A stretch of DNA of 64,000 nucleotides from Tillus elongatus (GCA_964006375.1 OZ023269.1:132734047-132798046); one strand, 5' to 3'. Shown: positions 20,340 to 33,844, counted from the stretch's first letter. Made by a program: numbers and translations. Notes: generated from the sequence alone by a model not told the origin.

Positions 20340-21658
20340 TGAATCGAAAAACCAGTTTTTCCGGGAAAAGCTATGACAACCAAGTTTGGCAAGCTGATTT
20401 ATATTGCAAAAACCAAACTTGGCACCAAAATTTAGCTCTGTAAGTTGAAAGAAAGAAAGTTATAGGCACTTAATAAAACAAAATTTTAGTGGCACTTAAA
20501 ATCAGAGAAGACGCAATACCAAAATATTGTATGTATTAAACAAAATCTATTAAATATTACAGACAACGTTTATCTTTTCGTGGCGCAAAAAGTTCAGGAA
20601 GTACCAGAAAGATTACTTTGAAAATTTTATAATTTTTTTCCTGACGTGACAATTAGTATAAGTATTGTAAACGGTAAATATTGCATAAAATGTATCTTAG
20701 AATCTTTTAGATTTATGCTACACCTCTCATTTGTTAAAATGGTTCCAAAATCTGCCTCCAAAGACCTTAGATATTACAAGTAAATAAGTTAGACCATTAT
20801 CGGTTATCTACTTTTCATTGCAGATTGTAATACAAGGGTCATAGTGGTGTAATTGTTAGATGCATTGCTGATGATCGAAAGTACGCCGGTTCAAATGACA
20901 CGCCGACTGTCTTTTTCAACATTTTTTTTTGCTTTTTGTCGCCTTTGATTCAATTTTAATGTTATCTGATCAGATTGTGTAATTACAATATTTTTTAGCG
21001 CCTTTTTGTTGAAAATGAAAAAGATAAGTACTTTTAAGATATTTAATTCACGTTTAAAGGCAGTTTAATAGCAGCCGTTGTTGCCCTTAGTTGGTAAAAC
21101 CGCCCCATAGTTAACATAGACGTAGAGATTTGTGACATCAGAAGAAGTTGTTTTCTTCTCCACAACCGGATTCAATTTTTACAGCATCCGCACGCAAAAG
21201 AATTTTCTCTGTGAAGCCACAGAAAAAGTATCTAGTTCTGTATTTAGATCGGATTTTGAATATTTTTTAATTTATTTAATTTATTTGTATTGGATAATTT
21301 TCTTGTACAAAATGTTCTTTTAATAGCGAATTTTCTTATAAATCAATTTAATGAATTTTCTTTGAAGAAACATTTGTCGAGAATTTTTGTATGAAAAATT
21401 ATTCAATTGATGGAACATGTTAAATGAAATTCGTAAAAATAAGCTTTTAATGGATTTTGGTACAAACAACTTATTTTATTTTTAATTTTAATTACAGATT
21501 AGGTATATAATTTGAATTTTATGTATTCTTTTAGCAAATTTTTTTGCAAAAAATATTTAGCCAAATTTGATGCCTGCTTTCATTAAAAAAAGACATATTT
21601 GCCATTAAAAACATTTTAATGAAAATTCACTCCCATAATGCACTTGCTGCGTCCAGAC
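20340..21658 (-). repeat. Composite repeat, inverted partial copy
   Basis: Read on the minus strand it begins at GTCTGGACGCAGCAAGTGC (about 21658) and follows the same order as 16163-18100, including the tRNA-like segment and the stretch GAAGTACCAGAAAGATTACT (plus strand, about 20600). It stops at about 20340, before the TA tract. With the first copy it forms an inverted pair with arms over 1.3 kb. Confidence 0.8.
20826..20902 (+). pseudogene. tRNA-like segment inside composite repeat
   Basis: GTGGTGTAATTGTTAGATGC and GCCGGTTCAAATGACACG keep A-box and B-box-like elements in the position matching 17441-17516. Stems are eroded and it is not a functional tRNA. Confidence 0.5.
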
Positions 21659-22600
21659 TTTTTATAATATAAACCTGTGTACCAAATTTGGTTTTAACAG
21701 CTTTGATATTTTCGGAGATACCAAAATTTTACGAAAGAAAACCCAAATTTACCTGAAAAAACTGATCAGATTTTCCTGGATAACAAAGTTATTCAAGCTT
21801 TTTACAAAATAAATAAACGCAATAAATTTAAACAAAACGGCCCGTTACTTTTTGAGTAAGCGGTGTGTTACTCAAACATTATTAGCGAATTACTTATACG
21901 AAAATTTACCAATAGAAAAGTTAATACATGAAAATCTAGGTTTACAGCAGAAAGCTCTGGATAAAAGTTAATGACAACTTAAAATATTATGATAGTTAAA
22001 GAGTTTGAAAGTATAAAACAAGCAACCAATTATTTCTGGAACAATCGCATTAAACTTTTTAGTGCAGTTCGCTAATTCATTCTAAGTTGGAGAAAATCGC
22101 CTGAATCAAGATTAAAATTTCAGAAGTTGTTCAGAAATTAAACTCTTGCAGCTTCTGCTCCTTGTGCTGCTTGTCATTTTATTTTCATAGCGTCTTTCAA
22201 CGTCACAGCTTTTCTCATTATTATTTAAAGCACATCAGCCAGAAAGTTCTGTGAAAAACGGGACAGCTTATTAAATATTTAGAAAACAAATGAGGACAAA
22301 ACTTACACAGTAAAATTTAAATAAAAATATTAGTATAAAAGGTTCTGGTAATGAAACTGCGGTATGGAAGTGGTTTTTATGAAGATGGACTTTTACACTA
22401 CGTCATAATGTCACAGTCTGAAGGCGATGTCGCCTGGTCTTTGCAACCATGACTTTGTCTAAAGCATCTCACTCCATTTCATTGTAGCTTTTACACATCA
22501 TACATTTAAAATAATTTTCATATTTACAACCTGTAAGAAATTATACTAAATGTAGATTAGTTGGCGAATTTGAAAAATATGTTAATTAAAAATTAAAAAA
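21659..22600. repeat. Composite-repeat debris and minor repeat
   Basis: 21660-21880 holds composite-repeat body text (CTGATCAGATTTTCCTGG, TTTTTGAGTAAGCGGTGTG). 22385-22505 is the minor repeat (GGCGATGTCGCCTGG..CCATGACT). No gene was seen. Confidence 0.5.
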
Positions 22601-22909
22601 GTCTGGACGCAGCAAGTGCGTTATGGAAGTGAATTTTCATAAAAATGTTTTTAATAGCAAATATGTCTCTTTAATGCAAGCAGGCATCACTTTGGTCACC
22701 GGTATAACCTATATAGTAGAAACAATGTATCATAGTTTATCAAAATAACTTGTTTGAAAATATACAAAAATTTTCCAAAAATAAACTTAAAACGTTTCCG
22801 AGAAAACTCGTTTCCTAGCTGACGAACCTTAGGTTAATAGCAAATTGCGTTATTAATTTTGAAGCGTTTAATGAAAATTTGCTACCAAAACGCACTTACT
22901 GCGTCTCGA
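22601..22909 (+). repeat. GACGCAGC module, both ends present
   Basis: GTCTGGACGCAGCAAGTGCG at the left, CGCACTTACTGCGTCTCG at the right. The interior includes GGCATCACTTTGGTCACCGG and ACGAACCTTAGGTTAATAG. About 309 bp. Confidence 0.85.
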
Positions 22910-23300
22910 TTTTTCACAACTGCATCATATTTCGATGAAAAATTCAAAAATGCAATAAGGAATGTTAAAAAAATTGTAGGTATCACCAACGACTTATAAG
23001 CCATCCTGCGATTGTAAAAATAACTTTATAAGATGCAGCTCAAGACACCCTATAGGTAATTTATACAATTTTTTCTCGTATCTTGCATAATAACAATTAT
23101 ATTGAGGTTTACCGTAGAAATGCGCACCCTGTATATATGTAAACAGAAAGTAAACTCGGATATGGATTCTAGGGGGCCTAGTGTGCCCTCATTTGAAACA
23201 ATCTTTTTTAATTCAAAAGTCGCGGTCTCCCCATTAATGAAGTTTTCTACGAAAATTAGCTAAAAATTATAGACCGTTAAACCGTAAACTTAACTAAAAC
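22910..23300 (+). repeat. Composite-repeat flank with CACCCTGTATA end
   Basis: Shares TCACCAACGACTTATAAGCC and AGCTCAAGACACCCTATAGG with other loci. It then reads TACCGTAGAAATGCGCACCC TGTATATATG and the terminal ACTCGGATATGGATTCTAGG. The inverted counterpart is 35300-35560. Confidence 0.65.
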
Positions 23301-23438
23301 TACCGCCAAAGCATCAGATAAAGGGTCTATAAAAACCTGAGAGAATTATGAATTTGTGTTTTGACTCGCCCAGCAATCACTTTAATGAAAATTAACAAAA
23401 TCTATCTTTTTATAAATTTCAAAAATAATTAAAAACTT

Positions 23439-23728
23439 CTGGACGCAGCAAGTGCGTTATGGTAGTGAATTTTCATAAACATGTTTTTAATAGCAAACAT
23501 GTTTTTTTAAGAAATCAGGCGTCAATCTATATAGTAGAAACAATGTGCCATCTTTCATCAAAATAACTTTATTGTTTGAAAATGTACAAAAATTTCCGAA
23601 AGTAAACTTAAATTGTTCCCGAAAAAACTGGTTTCCTGGTCAACCTTATAGGTTAATAGCAAATTGAGCTATTCAAATTTGAAGCATTTAATGAAAATTC
23701 GCTACCATAACAGACTTGCTGCGTCCCG
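23439..23728 (+). repeat. GACGCAGC module, both ends present
   Basis: CTGGACGCAGCAAGTGCGTT to ACAGACTTGCTGCGTCCCG, about 290 bp. A short internal deletion removes the GGTCACCGGTATAACC part. Confidence 0.85.
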
Positions 23729-24850
<1,122 letters not shown>

Positions 24851-25178
24851 TCTTGTACGCCTTTTAAATTAAACAGGGCGCTGAACGATTTTCGTGGAAA
24901 ATTAGTTATAACCTTTTAAACACCTTATATAACATATTACAACCCTATATTGTTATTATAAGGAAGTAAAGAGGAATTCAAATTAATATTAAAATACAGG
25001 GTGTTTCATTTAAAAATAGATAACTTTGTACTGGCACGGCTCTACGGAAAATCCTGTAGCATTGTAACTACATTTAAAATATGAAGCGTAATGCTTGATA
25101 CGTCTTCCCCAGTTTTTAATTTTATATGTCAAAAGACATAGAATATACTGGACTTTATCGTACTAATCAATTACCCTC
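24851..25178. other. No gene; ACAGGGTGTTTCATTT motif
   Basis: A mariner/MITE-like end motif sits at 24998-25013. The rest is featureless AT-rich DNA. Confidence 0.35.
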
Positions 25179-25263
<85 letters not shown>

Positions 25264-25360
25264 GACCTGGATATGGGTTCTAGGGGGCCTAGTTCGCGCT
25301 CTTTAAAGACATTTGTTTTAAATTCAAAAGCACGTGATGTGAATTTTTTTAAAGACAACT
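25179..25360 (+). repeat. (TA)n with composite-repeat terminal segment
   Basis: (TA)n at 25179-25258, then CTGGACCTGGATATGGGTTC, TAGGGGGCCTAGTTCGCGC and a degenerate fold-back end. The left flank is unrelated to the usual one. Confidence 0.75.
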
Positions 25361-26094
25361 GAAATGGCAATCAACAAAGGTATAAAGTTTATTGAACGTA
25401 GGTATATAAACAGCCTTAAAGTCTTAAAGGTAATTTGTGAGCTGCGACGTTGCGATTTTTATGGTCTTTTAAGTCTGTCGATGATTTATAGCAGCTTTTT
25501 GTAGAACGACCACTTACTCCTGTCATCAAGTCTAGTGGAAATACACACATTAACTTCTTAACGTTGGTCTATCCAATACTGGACATGTGTCATTTCTGGT
25601 AAATAGGATTTAACTATCTAGAATAGGGTATCAGTTTTATGACAAATATTGACATTTAAATTCTTGATTATAATTTATTTAAGCTCTAAAATTGTTGACG
25701 TCTTAAGAGTTGATTATACAAAAAAAGCACGGCTTTATTACCAATGTCAACGTAGTAACTTAATTGATTGATTTGTCTTAAAATGTGGTGCTGCTTGAAA
25801 AACAACTTTACCCCTTTTAGACTTAATTCAGAAACAAGATGTTCATCTTATAGGAGACGCATCTATTACTGTCGATCTTACTTCATAACAAACAACGATA
25901 TTGCTGCTTAGACATCGCTTTGTGCGTTCCTCTACTCGCGACGTTTTACCGCCAAACTCGTTTTGACCACACATTTAGTGTTAATTGCACACTTGTATAA
26001 TAGTTCACTACAAATCCTAACTATTTCCTAGAACTTTGGAATTCCTTTCCTGCGGACATATTACCGGAGACAGAATCTGCAGCTATCCAAAAAT
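25361..26094. other. No gene recognised
   Basis: No exon or repeat was recognised in this stretch. Confidence 0.4.
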
Positions 26095-26400
26095 AAGTAG
26101 GAATGTTCAGGTACCTTGTGAGTATTATTACGGATAATGGTATATGTAACATATAACTGAGTAGGACCGCGACGGTAAAGCAAGCATTCAACAGACAAAG
26201 TACTCTTCTCACTAATAAACATTTGAACTTGGACCTGAGGAAGAGTTTCATCAAGTCGTACGTGTGATAATGTTTGGGGCAGACTTTGACTAGGCAGGAC
26301 ATGGCGAAAATAGAAGCTTCTGAAACGCGGACATTGAGAAAACTCGGTTAAGATACTAAGAGAAAGAAAAAATGTACACATCAAGTGCCCCACACTTTTC
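26095..26400 (+). pseudogene. RTE-like LINE reverse transcriptase C-terminal fragment
   Basis: The plus-strand frame reads FRYLVSIITDNG, a stop, TVKQAFNRQSTLLTNKHLNL, DLRKSFIKSYV, two stops, then KIEASETRTLRKLG. This matches the thumb and post-RT region of endonuclease-reverse transcriptases common in insects (FKYLGSIITDDG .. AFNKK..LLTNK .. L.L.LRKRFIKSYVW .. LEAFE.W.WRR). At least four stops and substitutions show it is dead. The RT palm and both ends of the element are absent. The minus-strand open frames here are shadows. Confidence 0.8.
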
Positions 26401-28219
26401 GTTTGTTAATTAAAACCAACAAATTAACGAGCTCATTAGGTAGAATGAGCATTTAACGAGTATAATCGTACATACTTAAAAACCTTAGTATAGTTAAAAT
26501 TTAAATATGACTAAAATTTCTTCACGTTTATCTCACGATCGTTGTAAAAGAGATATGAGTAGTATAACATTATTTTTGGCTTTTTGGTGCATTTTTTACA
26601 ATTTTCATTAGAAAAACCAAAGCTTAAAGTTTTTAAAATACCACAATTTTCAAAATATTACTTACGTTTAATTTGTTTTTTAAGCTAATTGTTATGAAAT
26701 AAATTATAAAATTTGTTGTGAGTTCCTGTAAAACAATTTTTCTAAACAATACTTTTATCATGTAGGTGTCACAAAACAATGAAAGAAAATAAATTAATTA
26801 AAAGAAAAGAAAAACAGAATTTTCTATTTGGCTTGATTAGGCAACAATTCTGACCAGGTTTTCCGAGAAAATTTTGGGTTTTCTTTCGGAAAATTTGTGT
26901 ATCTTAAAACCACCGAGACCCCACTTTTTGAGAAGTAATTTCTCACTCTAATTAACCCAGGGGAAACCAGCCAATTATTATTGTTGAAAATTTAGAATTT
27001 AATGTCAATGAAACCTTTATTTTATTAATAGTCTGGATGAGTTCGTTAGCCAGGAAAGGCAATCCGGGAAAATTTTGAGTTTTTTTTTAGAAAATAATGT
27101 TATCTCCAAAAATTACAAAACTATTGTAATTAAATTTGGTGGATATGTTGCCAACACCAAAATTCAAGTTTCTAAGTTAATAGAAAGTTGAGTTTTTCAA
27201 GTTTGAAACAGTTAATGAAAATTAACTACCCTAACGCACTTGCTGCGTCCCGAACATTTGGTATATTGTTTATATTTTGAAGAAATAAAGTCTACAAAAA
27301 ATATTATTATTTTTATTAAGACGAAGAAAATGAATGTCTATATTCTTCTTTATTAGGAAATTTTCTGAATAAATATGGTCAAAATGACGGACTTCGATTT
27401 TTAAAAAGGGCAGCACTTTTAAGTTTATTAATGTTGTTAAGAAAACTTTAATTGGTTACGAAAGTTAATGCAAAACAATTACAGATTACAATTTAGACAT
27501 AAAAAAGATGAGTTAGTAGCAATGTTACTTTAAGAGAAACAAAAAAGTTCGGAAAGCAGCAAGTACGTTATTGTATGTAATTTTCATTAAGTGTTTCAAA
27601 TTTGAGTAATTCAATTTTCTATAAACCTAGAAAGTTGAATTTTCTTATGTAGAAGGGTCTTTCCAAGGAAACATATTCACCAAATTTCATTAAAAAGCTT
27701 TGTAACTTTCGGAGCTAAATTTTTTTCCTGGCTAACAAACTCATCCAAGATTAAAAGACAAACACAAAATTCAGATATTTCAGTTGAAAGAAAAAAAAAT
27801 CGTGTGCCAACTGGTGATCAGAGAAATACACCAAACTATTTTGTGTGGTTAACAAAATCTATTAAATATTACAGAAAAAAGATTCACTTGGCGCAAAAGT
27901 GTTAAGAAGTACCCGAAAAATTACTTTGAAAATCTTATAGTTTTTCTTCTTAGAACGTCAATTGCAAACGTCAAAATTGGCGGTTTCTAAATAAAGATTC
28001 TGAAAATAATGCGGGTTATGTAGAAGAAACGTGGCAGGAAGTGTGTTTTACAAAGTGTCCAGTTTCTGTTATAATCGCCATTGTCCTTCATTTACTAAAA
28101 TATTTAAAGAAAATTCTGTTGAAATAAACCCTTTCTCTGATACTTTGGCATAGTTTAAGTTATAGAGTTCGTGATTTAATAGTCTAATATTTTTAGCGAA
28201 TTTTCGTAGAAATAATTTG
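26401..28219. repeat. Degenerate composite-repeat sequence
   Basis: Scattered matches to the composite repeat (GTTCGTTAGCCAGGAAAGGC at about 27030; GACGCAGC-type ends at about 27235 and 27555; AAATCTATTAAATATTACAG at about 27855). No gene was seen. Confidence 0.5.
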
Positions 28220-28530
28220 CTTAAAGAGATCGCGACTTGCAGCAAGTGCGTTATGGTAACCAAAAAGATACGGACTTAATGAAAAACTAAATTTAAAAAG
28301 AAAGACGTAGCAGGTGTGTTGCGGCAGCGAATAATATGTTAATAACTACCATGAAAGAAATGTTGACGCAGCAAGTATGTTACGGTAACGGATAATATAT
28401 CAATATGTATTATGAAAGAAAACCTGACGCAGCAATGGTACCATAACACTTACAGAAAAGCTAAATGTATTCCAAGTGCTACATTATTCTATATAATTTT
28501 TTCTTTATCATAATGCACTTGCTACGTCAA
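28220..28530 (+). repeat. Array of GACGCAGC ends
   Basis: Four plus-oriented variants (GCAGCAAGTGCGTTATGGTA at 28237, GTAGCAGGTGTGTTGCGGCA at 28306, GCAGCAAGTATGTTACGGTA at 28375, GACGCAGCAATGGTACC near 28428) lie about 55-70 bp apart, followed by an inverted one at 28508. Elsewhere these ends stand singly or in inverted pairs. Confidence 0.75.
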
Positions 28531-29794
28531 TGTTTTTTTCCAAAAAGGAGGGTAATGAAGTAACCATAAAACATAATACGTATTATAATACCTTATTAAG
28601 TGGACAAGGAGAAAGGAAGTGGAAACATTGCATAAACTACTCGAACACCAAAATTCGTGAGCGTAAGAATCTGGCCGATAAAGCGAGCTAAACTGTAGGT
28701 TTACCGAGGTCCGTTTTAAGGTTTATAGTAGTAAAGTACTTTATTGAGACTAATCATACAATGTAGTAAAATAGTGTAGATCATTTCGATTAAAATTTGC
28801 TACCATAATACACTTGCTGCGCCCAGACTTTTTTTCTAAAGAGATTACCTAATAGTCTACGTTAAAGGCATGATAATGTTGAAAAACTGCAGCCTTTAGT
28901 ATACAAATAGCCGTATTGTTTTGATGGCCATACGACTAATTAAATTTAGGTCTTGGTTACACTAAAACAAAGCATTTATAACTGAAATAATAAAATCAAT
29001 TTGATCAACAAATATTCAGAGTATTTTGTAAATTATCCGTATCTTTAAAATTCCATCACGAATAGAAAAGTATAAACGTCCATCCAGACGATAAAATGAG
29101 ATTAGGATAAAAATTATTCAGAGCTCTCAACCCTCTATCCGATATTCTGTATTCCGTATTCATCAATGACCCATTTCCCCCATTTTCTCAACGCTGATTT
29201 GATTTTGTTTCCGCCACGACAACCGTAGTAAAAACTTTGGTTATTTCCGATTTCGCGATGAACCTACGCATCCACATAAAAGGATAAAATCATTAGCGTT
29301 CCTCATTTTGTGCCAGTCTAGACAAAAACATCTCCACAACATGATCTATACGAAAACATGAGTGAATAAAAACAGATGATGGTAAGATATTATGATGTTG
29401 AAAGACTCTACACAGCTATAAACTAAAAACAGATTTTTTAATTATGAAGAAGACCCATTTACACACGATAATTAATGTGACCTACATAGTCACTTTTCAT
29501 AACATTGTAACGAGGAGAAAACAAATAACTTATAAAATAGAAATTTGCCATTAATCAAAACCTACCTTCTTTTAATTTCCTCACATTTTTGCTATTATAT
29601 TTTAAGTATGTACTTAATTGTTATTTTGCTTATATCAGTCTTAACTAGAAAACTAGTTAATTTATACTAATGTACATAATAAAAAAAATGTCCAAAATTG
29701 TTATGTGTAATTTTTAATGGAATTATACAAAGTAGACAAATACATATTATCAGGACGCAATAAAAAGATTCATAATCGCCATGAAAACGAAATA
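28531..29794. other. No gene recognised; one GACGCAGC end
   Basis: An inverted end lies at about 28800-28830. Otherwise no feature was recognised. Confidence 0.4.
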
Positions 29795-30885
29795 ATTACT
29801 CACAAACTATCAAATACTCTCTGTAGGTCCACCTTTTCGTTCTATGCATTCAATCGTTTGCTCAGAAAGTTCACTAGCATATCGCAGCATCCTGCCAGGA
29901 ATATTTCTGCAATGGAATGTTACTGTATTTCTTAGTTCTTCAACATTATTGAGTAGCCAATTTTTGTAGAGTTTTTCTTTTAACTATTCCTATAGGTAGA
30001 AGTTTAATGCTGTTAGATCCGGAGAATTAGGTGGCGATCGTGGATCTGTATTTATTCCTATCGATTTATCACCAGATGTCGTATTTAAGCATTGAGAGGC
30101 AAGTCTAGTGGAAGGAGATGGGCATCTATTATGTTAGAACCATGGATTATGTCGTTCTTCTAATGTTATATCATTTAAATGATATCCCAAATAATTTTCC
30201 AAAAAAGTTTAAATATCTATCGCCAGTTAAATTTTTCCGGAAAAAGAATGGCGCTATTAGGATACTATACCAAACGTCTGTTTTTTAATATTACTGATTT
30301 TTTTGTTATCAATCTTACCACCATCTACAATTTTGTGACGAAACAACACCATTTATCGTAAATTAGATTCATTCATCCCAAAATAGAATGTGTCTATGAA
30401 AATCGGCTTGTTCTCTTTTTGCTTCAACCCACACGTAGGACTCATACCTTATATCGTAGTCTCTCTCTTCAAATGAGCAAATAAACTTTGGCTTCTAGGC
30501 GTGGTATTTATTTTTTTGAAAATGCACCTTACAAATGTGGTACACTAGAAGCATCAGAAATACCTCGCGTGGACCTTCTAGGGTTTTCTATAACTCTCAG
30601 AAGTACTTGTAGTAGCTGATTTCATTCCGCACATACAGGTTTTGTAACTTCGTTTTTATAACGGTATTCCCGTGACCCCGTCTGTTTCAAATGGTTCAAC
30701 ATTCTTCTGGGAGTGGAATAGTGAACTTGTTTTGCTGGAACTCTTTCGATAAAAATATGTTTAGCTTCACGCATTGTTTTATATCCATGTCTGCATATTA
30801 AAACTAATCGTTTCGGTTAACCCCTTTGGAGAAGGCATTCTAAAATCAATTAATTGAAAAACTCAATGAAAATTGAAAAAGTCAC
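29795..30885 (-). pseudogene. Mariner-type element, heavily decayed (copy 4)
   Basis: Read on the minus strand from ATCAGGGTGACTTTTTC (about 30885, a mariner-like end). Recoverable blocks are HILFWDE..NFTINGVV.SQNCRWW (first catalytic Asp kept), then IAPFFFRKNLTGDRYLNFF, then PWF*HN where the second catalytic motif should be, then PPNSPDLTALNFYLW with the third Asp changed to Asn, then NNVEELRNTV and RNIPGRMLRYASELSEQTIE. Many stops and frameshifts separate them. The architecture matches the DD41D-type transposases here but at greater divergence, so it is an older copy. Confidence 0.75.
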
Positions 30886-31070
30886 CCTGATACTTTACAG
30901 AAGCAAGTAATGTAGTAAAAATGTCAAACAATAATACTGTTTTGCTTTTTAGTTTTTTCATTGCAATCATGGGCCATTTTTTCCGAATAGAAAGCCACAA
31001 GTTTGTATTTTAACATGTTTCAAATTTAAACAACTTTGTTTCACAAAATTTTATTGTATTTTAAAAAACA

Positions 31071-31110
31071 GGGGTGCTTTACTTTTGAAAGCATTTTTTT
31101 GGAGCACCCC
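31071..31110. other. 8-bp-stem hairpin
   Basis: GGGGTGCT (31071) pairs with AGCACCCC (31103-31110) around a 24-nt T-rich loop. It lies between the mariner and Penelope relics, and no role is evident. Confidence 0.4.
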
Positions 31111-31129
31111 ATGCGCTGTTTGACTTAAA

Positions 31130-31310
31130 GTCATTCTGAGTGCACCTATGATGTTAACTGAACATGTAACAACTTCTGGCGGCTATGTTCTTAAAATCTA
31201 GTTTCAATAGATCTTTTAGTTTGCCCAATATATTCAAGTTTATAATCCTTACACCATATTTCATAGATCCTAGACATTTATGTGGTTTTATCTTTATTCC
31301 TTGGTTTAGC
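31130..31310 (-). pseudogene. Penelope-like element, GIY-YIG endonuclease fragment
   Basis: The minus strand reads DKTKPHKC-like sequence, then RIYEIWCKDYKLEYIGQTKR, then SIETRF, a stop, and EH. This is the GIY-YIG motif pair of Penelope-like retroelement endonucleases (GIYEI.C...YIGQT.R....R..EH). The Gly of GIY is changed to Arg and stops are present. The reverse transcriptase is not recognisable upstream. The family is known to carry hammerhead-ribozyme motifs in its terminal repeats, which bears on the hammerhead-like repeats in this window. Confidence 0.75.
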
Positions 31311-31514
31311 TGGAAATTGTTCAATGTATTTTTTGTAAAGAATCAGCTTTAAATGTATCTCTTAAAAATGCTACAAAGATCTCTCACAGGACAACGTTTT
31401 TGTGTTTTATTTTTTCTGAATGTCGTAGCTCCCGCTAACATTTTCTTTGTCTTATGTTAATTGAACAGTTGACGCAACTGAGATATAGGACAATTGATAA
31501 ATCATATATATAAA

Positions 31515-32612
31515 ACTCTGTACCTGGGCAGCAAATTTCCTCTCCAACCGTAGCATTTCTGTTGTCGTGGATGGCCATTCCTCTAAACTGTATCCGATTA
31601 ATTCAGGAGTTCCCCAAGGTTCAGCTTTAGCCCCTACTTTGTTTCTTCTCCACATCAATGACCTCCTCTCTAGCACATCCAACCCAGTTCACAGTTACGC
31701 GGACGACAGCACCCAACACTCAAATATACAATATTCTAGTCTGTCTCTTTAGCCCAATTAGATGAGGATCGCAGACTCATGAAGGGTTCTGTCTCCGTGA
31801 ATCTCCAAAAAATATTAGACTGGGGAAGTAAAAATCTTGTGCAATTCAACTCCACCAAATGTCAGTTTTCCTTTCTTTCCAATAAGAGATACACCAGCCC
31901 TAGACCCATCACAATGAACAACCAAGTTTTTCAAAGTAATGAGTCCTTTTTACTTGTTGGCATTTCTGTGGATCGAAATCTTAATTGGCACCAACCTTTC
32001 ACATCAATTGCAGAAGCGGCTGCTAAGAAATTGGTTTCCTCTTTCGGGCTCGCAAATACTTTTCACCGGCTAATCTCTATACCTTATATACTTTACAAAT
32101 AAGACCACACCTCGAATACTGCTCACACATCAGGGGTGCCGCTGTCGCTTCTACACTCGTTATTCTGGACTTGAGAAGAGAGCTATACGTGCCATCGGTG
32201 ACCCTACCCTCACCCAAAGGCTGCCATCCCTTGCCCACCGACGTGCCGTTGGTGACCTCTCTCTCTCTCTCTCTTTTATAGATATCTGCACGGGCACTGC
32301 TCAGAGGAGCTTTCTTCCATAGTTCCTCCATCGGCTACCCCCAACAGATCTACCAGGGGAGCAGAGCGAATGCACCCTTTTACTGTCCAGGTCGCCAGAC
32401 ATAGAACATATTGTTATGCCCGCTCTTTTGTCCCGAGGACTTCCAAGTTGTGGGATTCCTTGCCGGCACATGTTTTTCCTTCCCCTTCGAACCTCCAAAG
32501 CTTCAAGTCCAGAATAACAAGCTGCCTCTTTCCTCCTTGTCGAGACCCACGGTACGATAGTATTTAGGCTGAAAGCCATCGTGTTGTGTTTTTGAAATAC
32601 ATATAAAAAAAG
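31515..32612 (+). mobile_element. LINE family A, 5'-truncated copy with RT and 3' end
   Basis: Begins at AACTCTGTACC, internal to the RT gene (compare 43230). The frame 31567-31752 reads VPQGSALAPTLFLLHINDLL, then VHSYADDS, which is the intact RT catalytic motif. A frameshift near 31745 leads to 31779-32102 (LQKILDWGSKNLVQFNSTKC, LVGISVDRNLNWH). Further shifts follow through the C-terminal tail (FVPRTSKLWDSLPAHVFPSP) to the A-rich tail at 32600-32612. This copy keeps the best YADD in the family, but two or more frameshifts inactivate it. Confidence 0.85.
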
Positions 32613-32799
32613 TCCCTTTCTTAGAAATAATACTTAACAACGTTATGCGGCATTATAAAAAGCTGATGGAATGTAAATTACAGGTACTTTTAACTAAACA
32701 GCAGGGGTTTGCCTGTATACCTTCGTAGAGGACGCTGTTTGCGATTGCTTGTCAACTGATATATAAATACTAAGTACTTCTAACTTTTATTGCCTTAGT

Positions 32800-32905
32800 T
32801 TATTCGTCTATCTGATGACACTAATTTTGTTAGAGAAACGATCGTCAGGTCTGAAAATGGTGGATTAGGTTCTTCAAAATATATCAGTGCTTATCACAGG
32901 TTCCA
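32800..32905 (+). ncRNA. Hammerhead-ribozyme-like motif (candidate)
   Basis: CTGATGA at 32812-32818, a stem CTAA/TTAG, GAAAC at 32834-32838, then GATCGTCAG. In the last segment ACG and CGT can close stem III with a C at the expected cleavage position. The tail GGTTCTTCAAAATATATCAG and CACAGGTTCCAATC are shared with 57390-57440. It is the only clearly full-length, single-orientation copy of this repeat. Stem II has a flanking mismatch, so activity is uncertain. Confidence 0.45.
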
Positions 32906-33844
32906 ATCTTCACTCGTGAACATGGAATAATATTTTTTACATATGGAGATTGCCATATCAGATTTTAATTATTAATAATGTGTTAAAAGCAAAATTAAAA
33001 TAAATACCGGAGAAAACAGATATTTCTGAACAAATTTAATAAAGAGATGAAATATTAAACAAGCGAATTATATTCAAATAAATAAGCCCTGGTAAAGTTA
33101 AACGAAATCAGCCGTGCGTTTTCAAATCAGGAAAGTCTAAATTAATTTAATTAGTTAACTAAGACTTACAAACCTGCCTTTTCACAAAACCAGTTCTGAA
33201 TAATGTATGTGAAATTGAATAATGTCTTTACATTTTAATTACGTCCGGATTTTGCTCAATAAGGACCACACAAAAGGGAATGGTTTTCAATGGTCCAATG
33301 CAGTTAGAAGCAGAAAATCGTTTAAATTATTTCTGCAAAGCTTTGAGCTTTTGTTTCCTCTGTTTCACATTTTCAGCACAAAATTTAGATATTTCAGAAA
33401 GTCAAAACGATTTCACACCGTTTTTGCCTATTATGCAAAAATATTAAATACCTAACAGCAGTCACGGTGTAGGAATCTGTATCGCAAGTTCTTATCAATA
33501 CCTTAGCTATATTTTAACAGCTTCAGAAGGCCTTTCTTTACGTTTACATCCTTAATTTAACTTTTCTTTTGTGTACGTGAAATAATGTTATAATTGTAAT
33601 AAAAGTTCCGGGAGGCGTGTAACTTTTATCTTTTGATTGTGTAAAGTCCTGGCTTACAGAGTTGATAATATCTATTCTCTTACTGGGATTTGACAAGCCT
33701 CTTTATTATTTCCTAAGCCTCTGGAATCCCTGCAAAGAAAAAGTGCATTTTTCAAATTATAACGTTGTATAACGAGCTTAATTCCCTTATTGATTGAGAG
33801 AAACTTTTTCACATTGTCTTTCTACACTCCGAAAATCATGATTT
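32906..33844. other. No gene recognised
   Basis: AT-rich DNA; no feature was recognised. Confidence 0.4.

Noticed and set aside
26061..26393. 110-codon minus-strand frame as a gene
   Set aside because: It is the antisense shadow of an RTE-like reverse transcriptase relic on the plus strand.
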